64,000 nt of DNA from Aquilaria yunnanensis (lineage: Eukaryota; Streptophyta; Magnoliopsida; Malvales; Thymelaeaceae). The translations under genes were made by a program, and so were the position numbers. The notes beneath the pieces are model-generated. The model saw only the letters and a list, made by a program, of their open reading frames with translations. It was not told the DNA's origin and did not search any database. The stretch lies in the NCBI GenBank assembly GCA_039654915.1, contig CM077594.1, positions 94,254,893 through 94,318,892 of the forward strand. Reading direction: 5' to 3'. Of the stretch, positions 11,723 through 23,698 are shown in pieces (position 1 is the stretch's first letter; each line of letters opens with the position of its first letter).

Positions 11723-12872
11723 GCCGCCGCTCTGTTTCTCTCTCTACCCTTCTCTCATCTCCGCCGCCCCTGCCGCCGTTGCTCTCATCGCCGATCGCCG
11801 CTGTTGATTTCGATCTCTGTCGCTCTCCTCTCATGTCCACTGCCACTGATCGGCAATCGTCGCTTGGGTTCCCATAATCTCCGTTGTTCACCTCTCATTG
11901 CCGATCGTTGTTCCGAACTTCGATCTCCGTTGCCCTTCTCTCATCTCCGCCACCAATAATCGCTAATTGTTGCTCGGTTTCATACGATCTTCGTCGCCCT
12001 TCTCTCATCGCTATCGACACCGCTCACTGATCGACACTCCGAACTTCAATCTCCATCACGCACCTCTGATCTGAAACGTCACCGATCTCTGTCACTCAAT
12101 CGCCTTACCGATCTTCGTCGCGTCATCTATCTATGTTACTCCATCGCCGTTTGTGTTCTCCATCTTTCCACCGAACTCCGTCATGCCACCAATCTCCGAT
12201 CTCTATCGCATCACCGATCTCCATCACCATCTTCGATCTCCAGCACGTCATTGATCTAGGTAGCGTCCGGACTCCATCATTGGGTCGCGCATCTCCGATC
12301 TCCGATCAAATCACTCGAGTTTGTGCGCAACTCGACGGTGCAAACAAAGCATTCTCTTTTATTTTTACAATTTTTGGGTTTACACATTCATTTACACTTT
12401 TACACTTTTATTAAGACACTTTTACAATTTTATTAAGACATTTTACTTTATTTCAATTAGTTATTCTTTAAGAGAGTAAATTGTCTGCGTATTGGTTAAA
12501 CACTTCTAAATATTTCTTTAGACACTTTTACACATTCATTCAGACATTTTTTTATTGTTTCAATTAGTTATTTTTGAAGAGAGTAAATTGTTTACGTATT
12601 GGTCAGACACTTCTAAATATTTCTTTAGACACTTTTCGGTATCCATTCAGACAATTTTCATTTGTTCGAACATGACATATGACGTATATAGTGAGATCAT
12701 GATGTATGACAGCTCGGTGGTGGCACCGGCACCAGAGAAGACAGCAATAGCAAGCTAGGGTTTTTTATAGGGAAGAATATTTTAACTAAGGGTATTTTTA
12801 TCAATTTTTTTGATAATTTATGCCTTACATATAAAAGATTAAGGAATGAGTTAGTATGTCTAATTAGACATA
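11614..12872. mobile_element. 1.26-kb element with palindromic terminal repeats
   Basis: Both ends carry the perfect 18-bp palindrome TATGTCTAATTAGACATA, followed inward by GTA at the left; the right end mirrors this as CTA, giving a 21-bp terminal inverted repeat with one mismatch. The interior starts with a CT microsatellite (about 11683-11717). About 600 bases of pyrimidine-rich, CG-containing repeats (CTCATCGCCGATC, ATCTCCGTC type words) and repeated TTTAGACACTTTTACA units follow. No transposase is present. The class is unknown; I did not find a clear target duplication. Confidence 0.45.
11683..11717. repeat. (TC)n microsatellite
   Basis: An uninterrupted TC run, part of the CT-rich interior of the palindrome-ended element. 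Confidence 0.9.
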
Positions 12873-14149
12873 TACAATAAAAGAACTAGATGTATACGAT
12901 TCATGTAGCTGATATAAAAGCGCCAACTTGGTTGTCCGGAGCATTTGTTCCTTCTGAGAAATTATGGTTAACTGTGGCTTAATCAGGAAGTGATTCTGAG
13001 CTTGATTCAGAAGGGAGACGTCTCTTGCGTATGGGAAATGCGTCTCGAAAGAGGTTACTTTAATGGTCCTTAGAAGAGATTACTTTGATGTTATAATATC
13101 TCAAGAGATTATAGTTAACCAGTACACCGTGGACCCCAGGATGGGCGAACAACCTTGGACTTGCCCGTAGTACAATAAACATCCTTACAGGCTGTAGCCG
13201 CCCGAGTCACTAATAATCTGTTTGGACTTTGGATTTCCACTAATGATCTGTCTGGATTAAAGAAAGAAATCAATTTTCCCCACTTTCTTCTTTTATGGGT
13301 TTCTTTTCACCCCTCCATGCTCATCCATCACTTTCCCTTCTATTCTCTCCTCTTCCTTTATTGATTGAATCTAAACAAATCATAAATCTCAGAAACAAAG
13401 CTTAACTGAACAGAACTATTAATCAGAGTTATTGTTCGAACTACTTAAAGGAGCTAATAAACTAGTGTTACTTGAGCAAACTGTAGCGAAATAAATTTCT
13501 CTATTTGGTATGATAAAGTTTAGAAGTCGGGAAAAGCCACTTCAGCCCAATCTAAAACTTACAATGATGCTCCACAAAAGCGTTTACGGACGAGACTACT
13601 GGGAGTGGAAGAGTGAGAGAGAACCCGCCTCTCGCACCTAAAGCAACTCGGTAAAATATTACCGCCAAACAAGATTAACGGTGATGTAAGAAGATGGCCA
13701 TAGCAGTCGGACAAAAGCAGAGAGTTTTCATCAGCGGAAAAGTCCCCTGTGCTTCTTCCGATTGGGACAAAAAATTCACTTCCGTGGAGCTTCACCACCA
13801 CGGATCGATCTGTGTCATATGAGGGAGCAGGTTAGGGTCCAGGACAATCATCCCAAGAAAAAGGAGCTTTTTCTGTAATTGTTCGCATCTGTCTCAAGCC
13901 TTACAAGCACAACACACAACAAAATTACATCCTTAAGCCTTCAACAAATAACCATTTCTCTTTCGAAAGCCCAACAATGAACCAACTAAAAATGCCCTCC
14001 TATATTTTACTATCGTCTTTTCAGATTAATGTTGTTTAAATATACCAAAAGAAAAAAAAACCACGATTTCACACATTTTTCCTATCTATCCATGCATCAC
14101 TCCCAAATGAAAGAGGAAAAGAATGAAGAGAGGAGGCGGCAGAAATGAA
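12873..14149. other. Intergenic sequence between SLU7 region and DUF761 gene
   Basis: No gene is supported. Ordinary unique-looking sequence. A minus-strand open frame at 13559-13801 (80 codons) is followed by a donor-like GTAAGT, but has no recognised motif and may be chance. The stretch just below 14150 should contain the 3' UTR of the minus-strand DUF761 gene. Confidence 0.4.
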
Positions 14150-14806
14150 TTAGACACCCCTGGCCAACATCTCCTGGAGCTCAACCAGCGATTTCTCCTT
14201 CTCAAGATTCATCTCTTGTCGAAACTTGCTGATGAACTCCTCCGCCTTCTCATCCACCCTCAGGTGTGGCGACGCCGCCACCACTGCCTTCCACGCCTCC
14301 TCCATACTCGGCCCACTGTTACTCCTCTCCACCTCTGTCTTCACTTCTCTTTTCAACCCAACGCCCACTTCCTCTCTGCTTGTCCCCGCCTGAACTTGGT
14401 CACAGTGATGCTTTGCGGGCAATACCGGTTCCCCGTAGAGCCTGTCTATGTAAATTGCTTTGAAGTTGTTCTGAAACTGGCTCTGGTTTTGGTATTCAAG
14501 CACCTGATATCGCCGGAAGCGTCGGCGCTCGTCGGACCTTCTTGGGAGGAAGCGTCTCTTGAAGGGCGCAAAGAGACGGTGCGAGCAGAACTCGAAGACC
14601 CGGTGAGCTGTTGCCTTGAGGGAGTTTGGAAGGTTAAGGTTCTGGAGGTTCGATCGGAGTTTGTAGGTGAGAGCCTTCCACGCCTTCCTGGCGGGTTTAA
14701 GCTTCCTTCCTAGGTTCAGACGGGACATCAATATCTGTGAGCACAAGTTTTGGATCGAGGAAATAAAAGCGAAGACTTGGGAGCAAGTTTCTTGTTTGAT
14801 GATCAA
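14150..14806 (-). CDS. DUF761 domain plant protein
   Basis: Single-exon gene of 218 codons. The C-terminus VDEKAEEFISKFRQEMNLEK is the conserved DUF761 motif found at the C-terminus of many plant proteins, including so-called cotton fibre proteins. The basic N-terminal part (LGRKLKPARKAWKALTYKL), the Arg-rich centre and an AIYIDRLYGEPV segment also occur in this family. No catalytic residues are known and the molecular role is not established. Methionine 27 (14728, MSRLNLGRK) is an alternative start that would remove a short hydrophobic lead; the longer form is reported because it is open. No introns are needed, which is normal for the family. It appears intact. No neighbour shares a pathway with it. 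Confidence 0.85.
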   Translation of the reverse strand: MIIKQETCSQVFAFISSIQNLCSQILMSRLNLGRKLKPARKAWKALTYKLRSNLQNLNLPNSLKATAHRVFEFCSHRLFAPFKRRFLPRRSDERRRFRRYQVLEYQNQSQFQNNFKAIYIDRLYGEPVLPAKHHCDQVQAGTSREEVGVGLKREVKTEVERSNSGPSMEEAWKAVVAASPHLRVDEKAEEFISKFRQEMNLEKEKSLVELQEMLARGV

Positions 14807-14829
14807 GAAATGAACTTCGATTTGGGTTT

Positions 14830-15382
14830 ATAATTTTGGGGAATTGTAGCGTCAAACTTTATGCTTTTCTTTTCTCTTCTGTTAATGTGGGGTGGTTGGG
14901 TGTGAAATTAACGGGGCATTTTTTTGCCTCATATTTGCTGGACTGCCACTTTTTTGAGCCTGAAGGGCAAAGAAAATAGGTTTGTGGAGTGGCATACTAG
15001 CAATTTTATCAAAAGGATGCGGCTTCGTTGGTCAGCTCCTGTTTTTGCTTTCGGCCAGTTTGGATGCCAAAAAAGAAAACTTGGCTCCTAAGTTTATTTC
15101 CTGTGTCCCCTGAGTTTTGAAAGCGATCTTTTCCAGAGCACTATTAATGCCTGTTTAGTGGCGGTGGCACCATAAATTTGAGGGTCCGTGGGCTCCAGTC
15201 GCATTCAAAATTTGGTTAACTTTATTTGCTTTGTGATCGAGTGTGAGCTCGGACTTCTTTATTTGCTTTGCGATCGAGTGTGAGCTTGGACTTCTTACAT
15301 AGGCAACATTAAATCTTCTTGATAATTGCGTCATTTTCGTTTCTTTACTTTGAGTATGATTCGGTTGTTTCGGGCTTTTTTT
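14830..15382. other. Upstream region of the DUF761 gene and spacer
   Basis: It should contain the promoter and 5' leader of the minus-strand DUF761 gene. A short direct repeat occurs at about 15219-15295 (CTTTATTTGCTTTG and GTGTGAGCT repeated). No coding region is supported. Confidence 0.4.
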
Positions 15383-15931
15383 AGGCATAAATTCATAACT
15401 CACCTCCAAACTTTACTGACTTAGACACTTAATCCCTTTAACTATGACTTAAGGCAATTGAGCCCCTAAACTTTGTAGACTGGGACATATAACCCCTCCA
15501 ACTGATAGAAATATTTTTTTTAGTTTCTCAGGGGCTTAAATGATAATAATATTGAACAAGGAGATTGAAATTGACATTTTAGCATATTACTATTTTAGAT
15601 GTCGTTTTAATCCGCAACTTCAATTGGCATGCTGAAGATATTCCCAATTTCCTATGGAACTCTCCGATCTCTTATATAGGAAGCTGCGGAAGAAAACGGC
15701 CTCTTAAAATAGTAATATATTGAAATGTCAAGTTTAATCTTATTTTTTAATATTATTGTTATTTAAGTCCCTTGAAAACAAAAAAGAACACTTCCATTAG
15801 TTAGAAAGGGTCATGTGTCTCAATTTGTAAAGTTTAGGTGCTGAGTTACCTCGAGACATAGTTGAAGGGGGTTAAGTGTCTGAGTTAGTAAAGTTTGGGG
15901 GTGAACTATTTATTTAGGCTTTTTTTATTGA
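15383..15931. mobile_element. Fold-back (long inverted repeat) element
   Basis: The left arm (about 15383-15640) reads CCAAACTTTACTGACTTAGA, CCCCTAAACTTTGTAGACTG and further blocks. Their imperfect reverse complements appear in reverse order in the right arm (about 15670-15931: TCTGAGTTAGTAAAGTTTGG, CAATTTGTAAAGTTTAGG). Nearly the whole element can form one hairpin with a short loop around the TTATATAGGAAGC region. No protein is encoded. This is the structure of a MITE or fold-back transposon; superfamily undetermined. Confidence 0.65.
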
Positions 15932-17378
15932 AATCAAACTAAATAAAAGAATATACTTTGATCTGTGAACAAACCTACATAACCAGTAAAGGAAACCATG
16001 AAGGAAGAAAGGGCCTAAATTAACCAATTCTCGTTTTTTTCCCCGATTCTAGATGCATCACCTTAAATAACTTAAAATATAAACACTTATCCACCCTCAA
16101 CAAAGCATAAAATAGGTGATCGTAAATATAATAATCCCAACAAAACGTATGTAGTTGTGGAGAATGATATAGGCTTTAATTAAGGTTTCATGTTTAATGA
16201 CAACAACATTCTCAGGTTAAATAAGCAATCATATAGGTTTAAATAAGATTGTATTTGATGATGAATACTTCGGCTATAAAAAAAAAATGATGAATACTTC
16301 GGTTCAATTCAACTCCATTTTTCATTTGGTTCCGATCCATACCCGAATCAAACCATGTTTTTTTTTTTTTTAATAGAAAGGACCAAACTAAGTACCAAAA
16401 TTCAGTTTTAACTTGATCTAGACTAAACCAATAGAAATATGATTCGTTTCAATTCTCGATTTTACGCAATTCATACTCACCTCAACCTTGTAAAGCTTCT
16501 TTTGTTCCCCTAAGCTACAGTCAATATTACACTTAAGCTCAGATCGTCCTAATTTTTTAGGGTCTAATTAATGCATTTTTGTTAGATGGGCACCTGACAA
16601 GTGGAGACCGATATTGAAATGCATGCCATCCAAAGAATAGAAAGTTTACGATCATCTCAGATTGTAATAGGCTTTTTGGAGGTGCCACTGCTGAAGAAAG
16701 GTAAAGTAGTCGCCTTCCTCGCCATAAGATGTGGGTCGAGTCTACTATCGGAGATTCAGGTTTGTCCTCCACCTGAAAGGAAACTCCTCTCTGTTTCATT
16801 TCTCCGTTAGTTGGACCACCAACAGGTGGACGGCCAAGCTCATATTGCTTGCATTTCGACATAACATTTGGTAATTCATTTCAGTTTATGACGGCAATTT
16901 GAAAGCAATTTTATGATGATGTCTGAAAAGTAGGGGCAAAAATGTATATTTCCAGATGTGATAGGATAAATGTAATATGAGGAGATTTTTTTTTTTTTTT
17001 TTGGTATACATGAGGGGAAGATTTGTGATATACCCAATCATTTATTTGAAGGATTTAAAAAACACATAACGTATTACAGTTTTAAATACATATAAACGAA
17101 TAAACAATATATTATTGGTTGCGTCTAAGACGTACGTTTTTCAATCATAATCTTCCAAAGTTACATCATTTGGTATTTCTAAATGATGAAGATTCTTCAG
17201 TCACATGGATGCAGGCAGGCAGTTAGCAAGTCAGCTAATCCATAATATTGCTGTATGAAATCATTATTAAGATGAATTGTGTTTGTTTGAGTTGAGACTG
17301 GGAAATGGAATTAATCTTTTGGTTCAACAGTCAACCATCATTTCCACATAAACAGACAGACATCACAGTTTTCTGCCA
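15932..17378. other. Intergenic sequence without supported genes
   Basis: A minus-strand open frame of 101 codons lies at 16557-16862, but no family is recognised and it has no supporting exon structure. A stretch at about 17246-17300 (GCTGTATGAAATCATTATTA onward) recurs at about 27057-27105. Poly-T runs occur at 16358 and 16987. Confidence 0.4.

Positions 17379-17431
<53 letters not shown>
17379..17431. repeat. (AT)n microsatellite
   Basis: About 26 uninterrupted AT units. Open frames across it (repeated I-Y) are artefacts. Confidence 0.95.
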
Positions 17432-17437
<6 letters not shown>

Positions 17438-17627
17438 TAACTGCCAAGTGCGTTGCAGGTGTGTTAAATATTAAATTATTTTTCACTCTAATAACCATAA
17501 TTTTTATTTTTTTATCCAAAATAAATAATTGCTATGGAGATTTTACATTTTTTGGTTTAGATATATTTTTTATTAATTTTTCTATCTATTATGAAGTAAT
17601 TTTTTTAATATAATAGTTCATTATAAC

Positions 17628-18928
17628 TGTTGGTCCAAGTGCAACCAAGAGAATGGTAAATTGGTTGTATTAAAAACTTTAGCAAAATCAAATTTTACAA
17701 CTAAATTTAGTTAACCAAAAATCAAGAACAAACTAAGCAAGCATAAGGAAAATATAAAGCAAAATATAAAGAGAGACAAGAAAATAGTGTACCGGGATTT
17801 ATAAAGGTTCAACTCCGCCAACCGGAGTCTACGTCCTCTCCTCAAGCTTGCCCACTTGAGATTGCCTCTACCATCTCTTGATCAAGATTACAATAGTGTT
17901 TTCTTCAAAGTTCACACTCAACCAACCTCTAGTTTTCTTCAATGCTCACTAGAAACCACTCTAGTTTTTTTCAAGGCTCACTAGAAACCACTTCACACTC
18001 AAGAGATTCTAAGATTTGGAATGTTTACAAACTCACAAGCTCACACAATAGCACTCTTTGCTAGATATACAAGTGAAAGCACAAAACTTGGCTCTTTTCT
18101 CAAATGATGAACACTTTGATGAGCAGTTGATGATGAATCTTTGATCTTATTGCCAAGTTAGTTCCCAAAGTATTTCTCCATGTTTTTATACTCATTTGGG
18201 GGCCAAAGAGATGTTGGAAACCTGCTAGAGTCGTCTAGAAAAGTTTCACAAATTCTGGTGACCGTTGCTCTGTTTTTTTGTGCAAAAGAGAAAAAGTTTC
18301 AGACTTCGCGTTAAGTTTCGAGTTTAACGGGTTAAACTCGATTTCATCCTCCAACGATAAAAAACGGCTAGAGACAACTCATTAAAAGCTTTGCCAATGT
18401 GTCCAGGTGGCGTCCTCTGATTCGCCCGAATGCTATTAAAAAATCTGGCTAAAATCGCACCACTCGAAGAAATTGACTGGAAGCTTTCAGGCTTCAACTT
18501 AACAGGTTAAAACCAAAGTTTAACGCGTTAACTGAAGTTTCGAAAAGTTACAAGATTCTCAGACTATGGATTAAGCCAATTTAACGTATTAAAGTTTAAA
18601 CTTGGGAGCAAGTTAGACTTAGGAGATAAAAAGACATGTTAAACTATTTCTTTAATGGATTAAACACAAAACAACTTAGAAAAACTTGTCATTTGGAAAT
18701 CAAACTTGATTCAAACATTAACATAAATTAATAACCTACTAATTTCTTTTCAAAAGCAATATTCCTCAATAATCTTAAAACATATTTTTTAAGATAACAC
18801 TTGAAATACTTGGAATTTAAGCACAACTCTAACAAATCTATTTTGACCCAATAAAATGAGATTAAACACATTAACACAATATACTAGTCATCATCAAAAT
18901 TAAATATTTGCTTGGAATAATTCCAACA
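17628..18928 (-). mobile_element. Solo LTR, copia-like (SIRE/Maximus look), copy 1
   Basis: The 1301-bp segment starts TGTTGGTCC and ends TTCCAACA and is flanked by the perfect 5-bp duplication ATAAC (17623-17627 and 18929-18933). A related sequence on the other strand occurs at 34709-37395. The shared words include the Leu/Asn-tRNA-free LTR end CCAAGTGCAACC and the block around CCGGAGTCTACGTCCTCTCC. Compared with copy 2, whose plus strand begins TTGGATTTGTTCCATTC and ends CTTGGTTGCACTTGGGCCAA, this copy reads on the minus strand. No internal region is present, so it is a product of LTR-LTR recombination. Assignment to the SIRE-like copia group rests on the end sequences only. Confidence 0.85.
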
Positions 18929-18933
18929 ATAAC

Positions 18934-19627
18934 TATCCTCATTTGTGTCATTTATTATAATAGATAGCTCATTGTATTAGATTTTTGTTTCATATAAACA
19001 ACAACAACAACAACAACAATAATAATAATATAATGTAAAACACGGTATAGGTAATATTTGTTATAAAAAAATTGATAGAAATTTTTTTGTTTGTGATGGT
19101 AGAGTACTTATAAAATTACTTCATAGTATTTTTAAAATCTAATCAAAGATGTCAAAATTTCTTTTATCAGTGTAAAATTTAAAAATAGTATTCAATCTAT
19201 TAAGAAAAGGTCTTAATTTCATATCTTAATAATATCATGTATTTATAAATTTTATTAAAATTTAAGTTAGTAAATTTTATCTTAAGTACTATGCTTTAGA
19301 TTCAAAAAGCTAATTATTAAAATGGAGATTCTATATGTATTACTTGGCTCAAACAATTAAATAGATTTACCATTAATGTGTTATCATAACATTGATTTTT
19401 TAAAGAGACATAACCTAAACTTTTAATAATTTTTTTTGATGTTATATTCAAAATTGAAAAGGATATAATATAGGCTGGACATTCAATAAAAAAACTCAAA
19501 TAAAAATAAATTTCTTTTAAGAAATGTAACACAAATATGGGCAACAATGCCAAAGTATAAACTTAGTAAGTAAACACAAAGTTTTTTCAAAGGCATGTAA
19601 CTATAAGTAACTATACATTACTCAAAA
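18934..19627. other. AT-rich spacer
   Basis: Contains a short (CAA)n/(ATA)n run at about 18997-19031. No gene is supported. Confidence 0.45.
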
Positions 19628-20013
19628 AGCTTAATTACTCTACTCCTGATTTTTTTATCAAAATATACTCACCTCTAATATTTCAAAATCTACACTTATC
19701 ACATATTTTATGATTGATTTAATGTGATTGTTCCAAAAATTGAGGTAAAATCTTGTATATTTTTTATATTTTTGAATAATTAATGTTTACCCATTGATTT
19801 AGAAATTATACTCACATAACTGAAGTTTGAAAATGTAGTCATACCCATTGTTCTTATAATATAATTAGTCAATCATAGGAAAATAAACTCATTAAAGTAG
19901 AATAGAATCTTAGTACTTAAAAGAAAAATTAAAAACTTATAATTTGAGGTTTAGTCATTTTATATATCTTTGCACTTTTTATTACATATAGATATATATG
20001 GATATTAAGTTGC

Positions 20014-20513
20014 TGTAATGGACCTAGTCCAAATTCGATAAATGAAATACTTGATCACACCACATATGCTATTATTTATGAAAAGGATAGACACTAGGTG
20101 ATTGTGCTCTAGAACATGAGCCTAAATATCCACATAAGGTTTTCCACATTTCACTCATGTAAGATATGAGAGTGTTACAAACTCCTCCCTTATATACCCA
20201 ATATCCCAATTTGGGTTATTCAGATTACTTGGTTTCCTAGACCAGTTAACCTCTCGAATCGGACTTCTTAACCCATGACAAAGTAGCTTCTCTTATCCAG
20301 GATCAGTCTCGGTAGACGATGCATGTACACACCCACTATGCCACCATCTGTAATGACTTAAATCCAAAACCGGTCAATGGAATACCTGCCACACCATATG
20401 AGCCATCCTTTGTGAAAATAATAAGTGCTATGGGCTTGTGATCTGAAACTTGAGCCTATATATTCATATAAGGCTTCTTACATTTCACCCATGTGGGATA
20501 TATGAGTGTTACA
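20014..20513 (-). mobile_element. TRIM (short LTR retroelement)
   Basis: Two related direct repeats of about 166 bases form the ends: 20014-20179 and about 20350-20513. Both start TGTAATG and end GAGTGTTACA. The 500-bp element is flanked by GTTGC (20009-20013) and GTTGT (20514-20518), a 5-bp duplication with one change. On the minus strand a purine-rich AAGGGAGGAG lies directly before the 3' LTR, and TGGTGGCATAG, a possible primer binding site, follows the 5' LTR. This sets the orientation. It encodes no protein. The lack of a coding internal region and the total size fit terminal-repeat retrotransposons in miniature. Confidence 0.85.
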
Positions 20514-23500
20514 GTTGTACTTTTAAGTTTTGATGAATACATTTCACCCCAATTGCCGTCAACTGCTCTTCAGGCACTAACCCAACCACTAACCATTCGC
20601 GACTTGACACTTCGATTCGTCAAATTGCCGTCATTGCTTAGACATATTGATACCTTTTATGAGTTTTATCATATTTAAATATTCAAATAGACATAATTAA
20701 GAGGTTTTTGAAACTTTTAAGTTCCAATTAAAATACTTCATTCAAGTTTGAGTACAAAAAATTGATAAAATTTTATGTTTAATGTCATGCCCCAAAAATA
20801 TATATAATTTAAGTAAGGACATATTTGTTACAAAATTTTAACTTATTATAGCTATTTAATATTTTTTTTTCCATCCAAATTTATACTTAATATATAACTT
20901 TAAGTAATTATATTAAAGCTAAGAAAAGACATACAAATTCCTCTTTTTTCTTGTTTAAAAACTGCATATATGAAACTTCCATTTTTCTCTTGTTCCCATT
21001 TAGATTGGTAGTGCTGATTATATCTCTAATAAATATACAACACCAAATTAATTTGGGTCTCATTAAAAAAATATAAAACACTCATAGGTTAAGAGTATAA
21101 AAGTAGATAAAAATTGTCACTTTCATAATTTTTCTAATATTAATAATAGAACACTACATTATAACTTCTGAACAATTAATGTGCATGTAAAATAAAAACC
21201 TTAATTCTTTACTCTCTTTGTGGGAAAACTAATAGTTTGACACAATAAAAACTTTATAGTCTCTCAATATATGTCATAAGAATTTATTTATTCTTTTTTA
21301 GGTAGATAGTAGTGTTAAGGTGAGAAATATTTATAATTAAGTAAGAAAAGTTTTACCTATACTCTCAATGTATGTCAAATGATTCTTAGTATAAAAAACT
21401 AACTTGTGAGAAGAAAACCAAAGTATAGAACATCAATGCAAAAATTTTGAACCTAACCATTAAGATAAAGATCTAATTTATTTAGCATTAAGTCAAAATT
21501 ATCCAAATATGTTTTTGTGGTTTTTTTTTTGTCTAAAATTGATATTATTTTTTAGGTTGAATAATTAAAAATTTTGCAACAATTACTATAAAAATTTTAT
21601 TTAATTAACTATTATAGATATATATAATTAGTTTTCAAATGATATTAGTTTTAGATTAAAAATCCTGTAAAAATAAAAAAAAATTATTTTGGGTAATCAA
21701 CTTCGAACAATTGTCTATTTTTTTCCCCAAATGTATTCTTTAAACCCCAAATCTTCACATTAAAAAATTCATGAATTCCTATAAATCTCTAATAAGTAGG
21801 CTAAGTCAATCACATAGTTTTAATTTCACTTAATAGTATAGGGCCACTGTTGGTATAGATGAAGCTGAGAGTTTAAATTCCTATAAGGCCTCCTAGTGTA
21901 AAATAAATCTTATTAAAAATTTTATTTTTCTCTTTGTAAATAGAATTTAAAATTTAATATATTGTTATTATTTGTTTGATGCATAAATAATTATCGATGA
22001 AAGGTTAAGTTTTAAGTATTATTATTATTATACTCCCTCCATCACAATTTTTTTGTAACATTTTAGGTTTTTTACTTAAATTTATTTATTTTAATATTTT
22101 TTAGAAAAAATTTTACAAAATTACATTTAGAAACTATAAAAATTTTAATTTTTAAAGATTTTTTTTTATAAAAAATTTAGAAAATATTAATATAAAAAGA
22201 ATTTTAAGTCAAACTTAAGAAAAAAAACTGAAATGGTGTAAAGAACTTGAGATGAAGATAGTAGTTTGAAGTTTGAATGACAAGGGAAGGAAAAAGAAAA
22301 TAAATTGACCCACAACTAATGTTCAAAAACATTTATAAAAAATTTAGGTTATATTTGTCAAATTTAACTAAATTTGTGGTTAAGTAATGATTTTTCCAAA
22401 AATTAAAGCCTAAAACAATACATGCATAATGCTACTTTGAAACAACTCATAAGATTTGATTGGCTCTAAAAAAATAATAAAAATAAAAATGCATTAATAT
22501 TATTTAGTACAGAGAAAAAGTTAATTGCTAAGACTAAAAAAGTATGTTCCAACATTCAAAATGATGACCATGTGGGGAAAGATAATTATTTTAATTTTTC
22601 AAATATTTTAAAATATTGGAAAAATGTTAAAAAAGAGTTGTTACTAAAATTCCTCTTATTATCATATAAGCAACTAATTCTAGGAGTTAAGAATTTTTTT
22701 TTTCTAAAAGTTTTCACAATGACCTTTGCTACAATAATAATTTCTTTTTTCATAGTGCGTGCTTGAGTCATATGTGAATTATATGATTACTTTAATATGA
22801 ACCAAATATCTATGCTTTTAAAGTATATATTCATCCAACTAGAGAAAAGAAAACTCAATTCACAAAAATTTTATATTCAAGGATAGTTTTTATAGTAGAA
22901 TAAAATTAGGCCATATTTATTAAAATAAACTAAATTTAGTGGTCAAAGTAAGTTTGGTAGTCAAAATAGTAAATTTCCTAAAACCAAAGGCTAAACGCAT
23001 CCACTTTACATTTTTTTCTTCTCTTATTATATTTTTTGTATTTTAATAATACTAAATATGTAATAAAATAGGCAACTATATATTTAGATCTTTGTAAGTG
23101 GATTCTTTCCTTTTCCTTTTTTTAGAGCCCTAATACTAACACAAATCTAATTAAATAGACAATATAAATTTTTTTTATCATTGAAAGAGTAAAAGAACTT
23201 ATAATTTTAGGATAAAGGAAAAACTATATGTGAACTTTTATAAAGTGTTCACCTATGTAATTTTTTAATATATAATTTTTATATCTAAAATTATTTTTTA
23301 ATATGCAACACTTATAGATTTTCATGTAAAACTTTAGCATGAGTTTCACCACATAATAAGCTTTCACAGTATATACTCATTCAAGTTCTAAAACCAAAAA
23401 AACTTAATTGACAAAAAAATTATGTTCAAAGGTACCTTTTACATCAATACAAACTTTAGCTTGAGTTTTACCATATATTTAATTTTTTATTCAAATAAAA

Positions 23501-23698
23501 ATTTAATTATGAAGGTTTTTAAAATGCTAAGTTGAAATTTGAAGTTTTATAAAGTATTTACTTGCACAAACTTTAGAATGAGTTTTACATTTAAGTCTTC
23601 TATTCAAATAAAATATTTGGCTATGAAAGTTTTTGGAATGATAAGTTGAAATTTTAAGTTTTATAAAATATTTACTTAAGGTATTATCTGATAGTAAT
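20514..23698. other. Central part of repeat copy B
   Basis: AT-rich sequence with no gene, belonging to the unclassified repeat. The block at about 20535-20640 (CAACTGCTCTTCAGGCACTA onward) has higher GC and no match in copy A. Confidence 0.4.

Noticed and set aside
12133..12414. 93-codon open frame with Ser/Pro/Ile repeats
   Set aside because: It covers the CTCCGATCTCC-type repeats in the palindrome-ended element; no family motif.
14123..14713. 196-codon plus-strand frame
   Set aside because: It is antisense to the DUF761 gene, whose conserved C-terminal motif is on the minus strand.
16557..16862. 101-codon minus-strand frame, possible small gene
   Set aside because: No recognised family, no exon context; kept only as a note in the spacer entry.
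17305..17613. Open frames on both strands with repeated Ile-Tyr
   Set aside because: They run through the (AT)n microsatellite. The same applies to 63680-63961.
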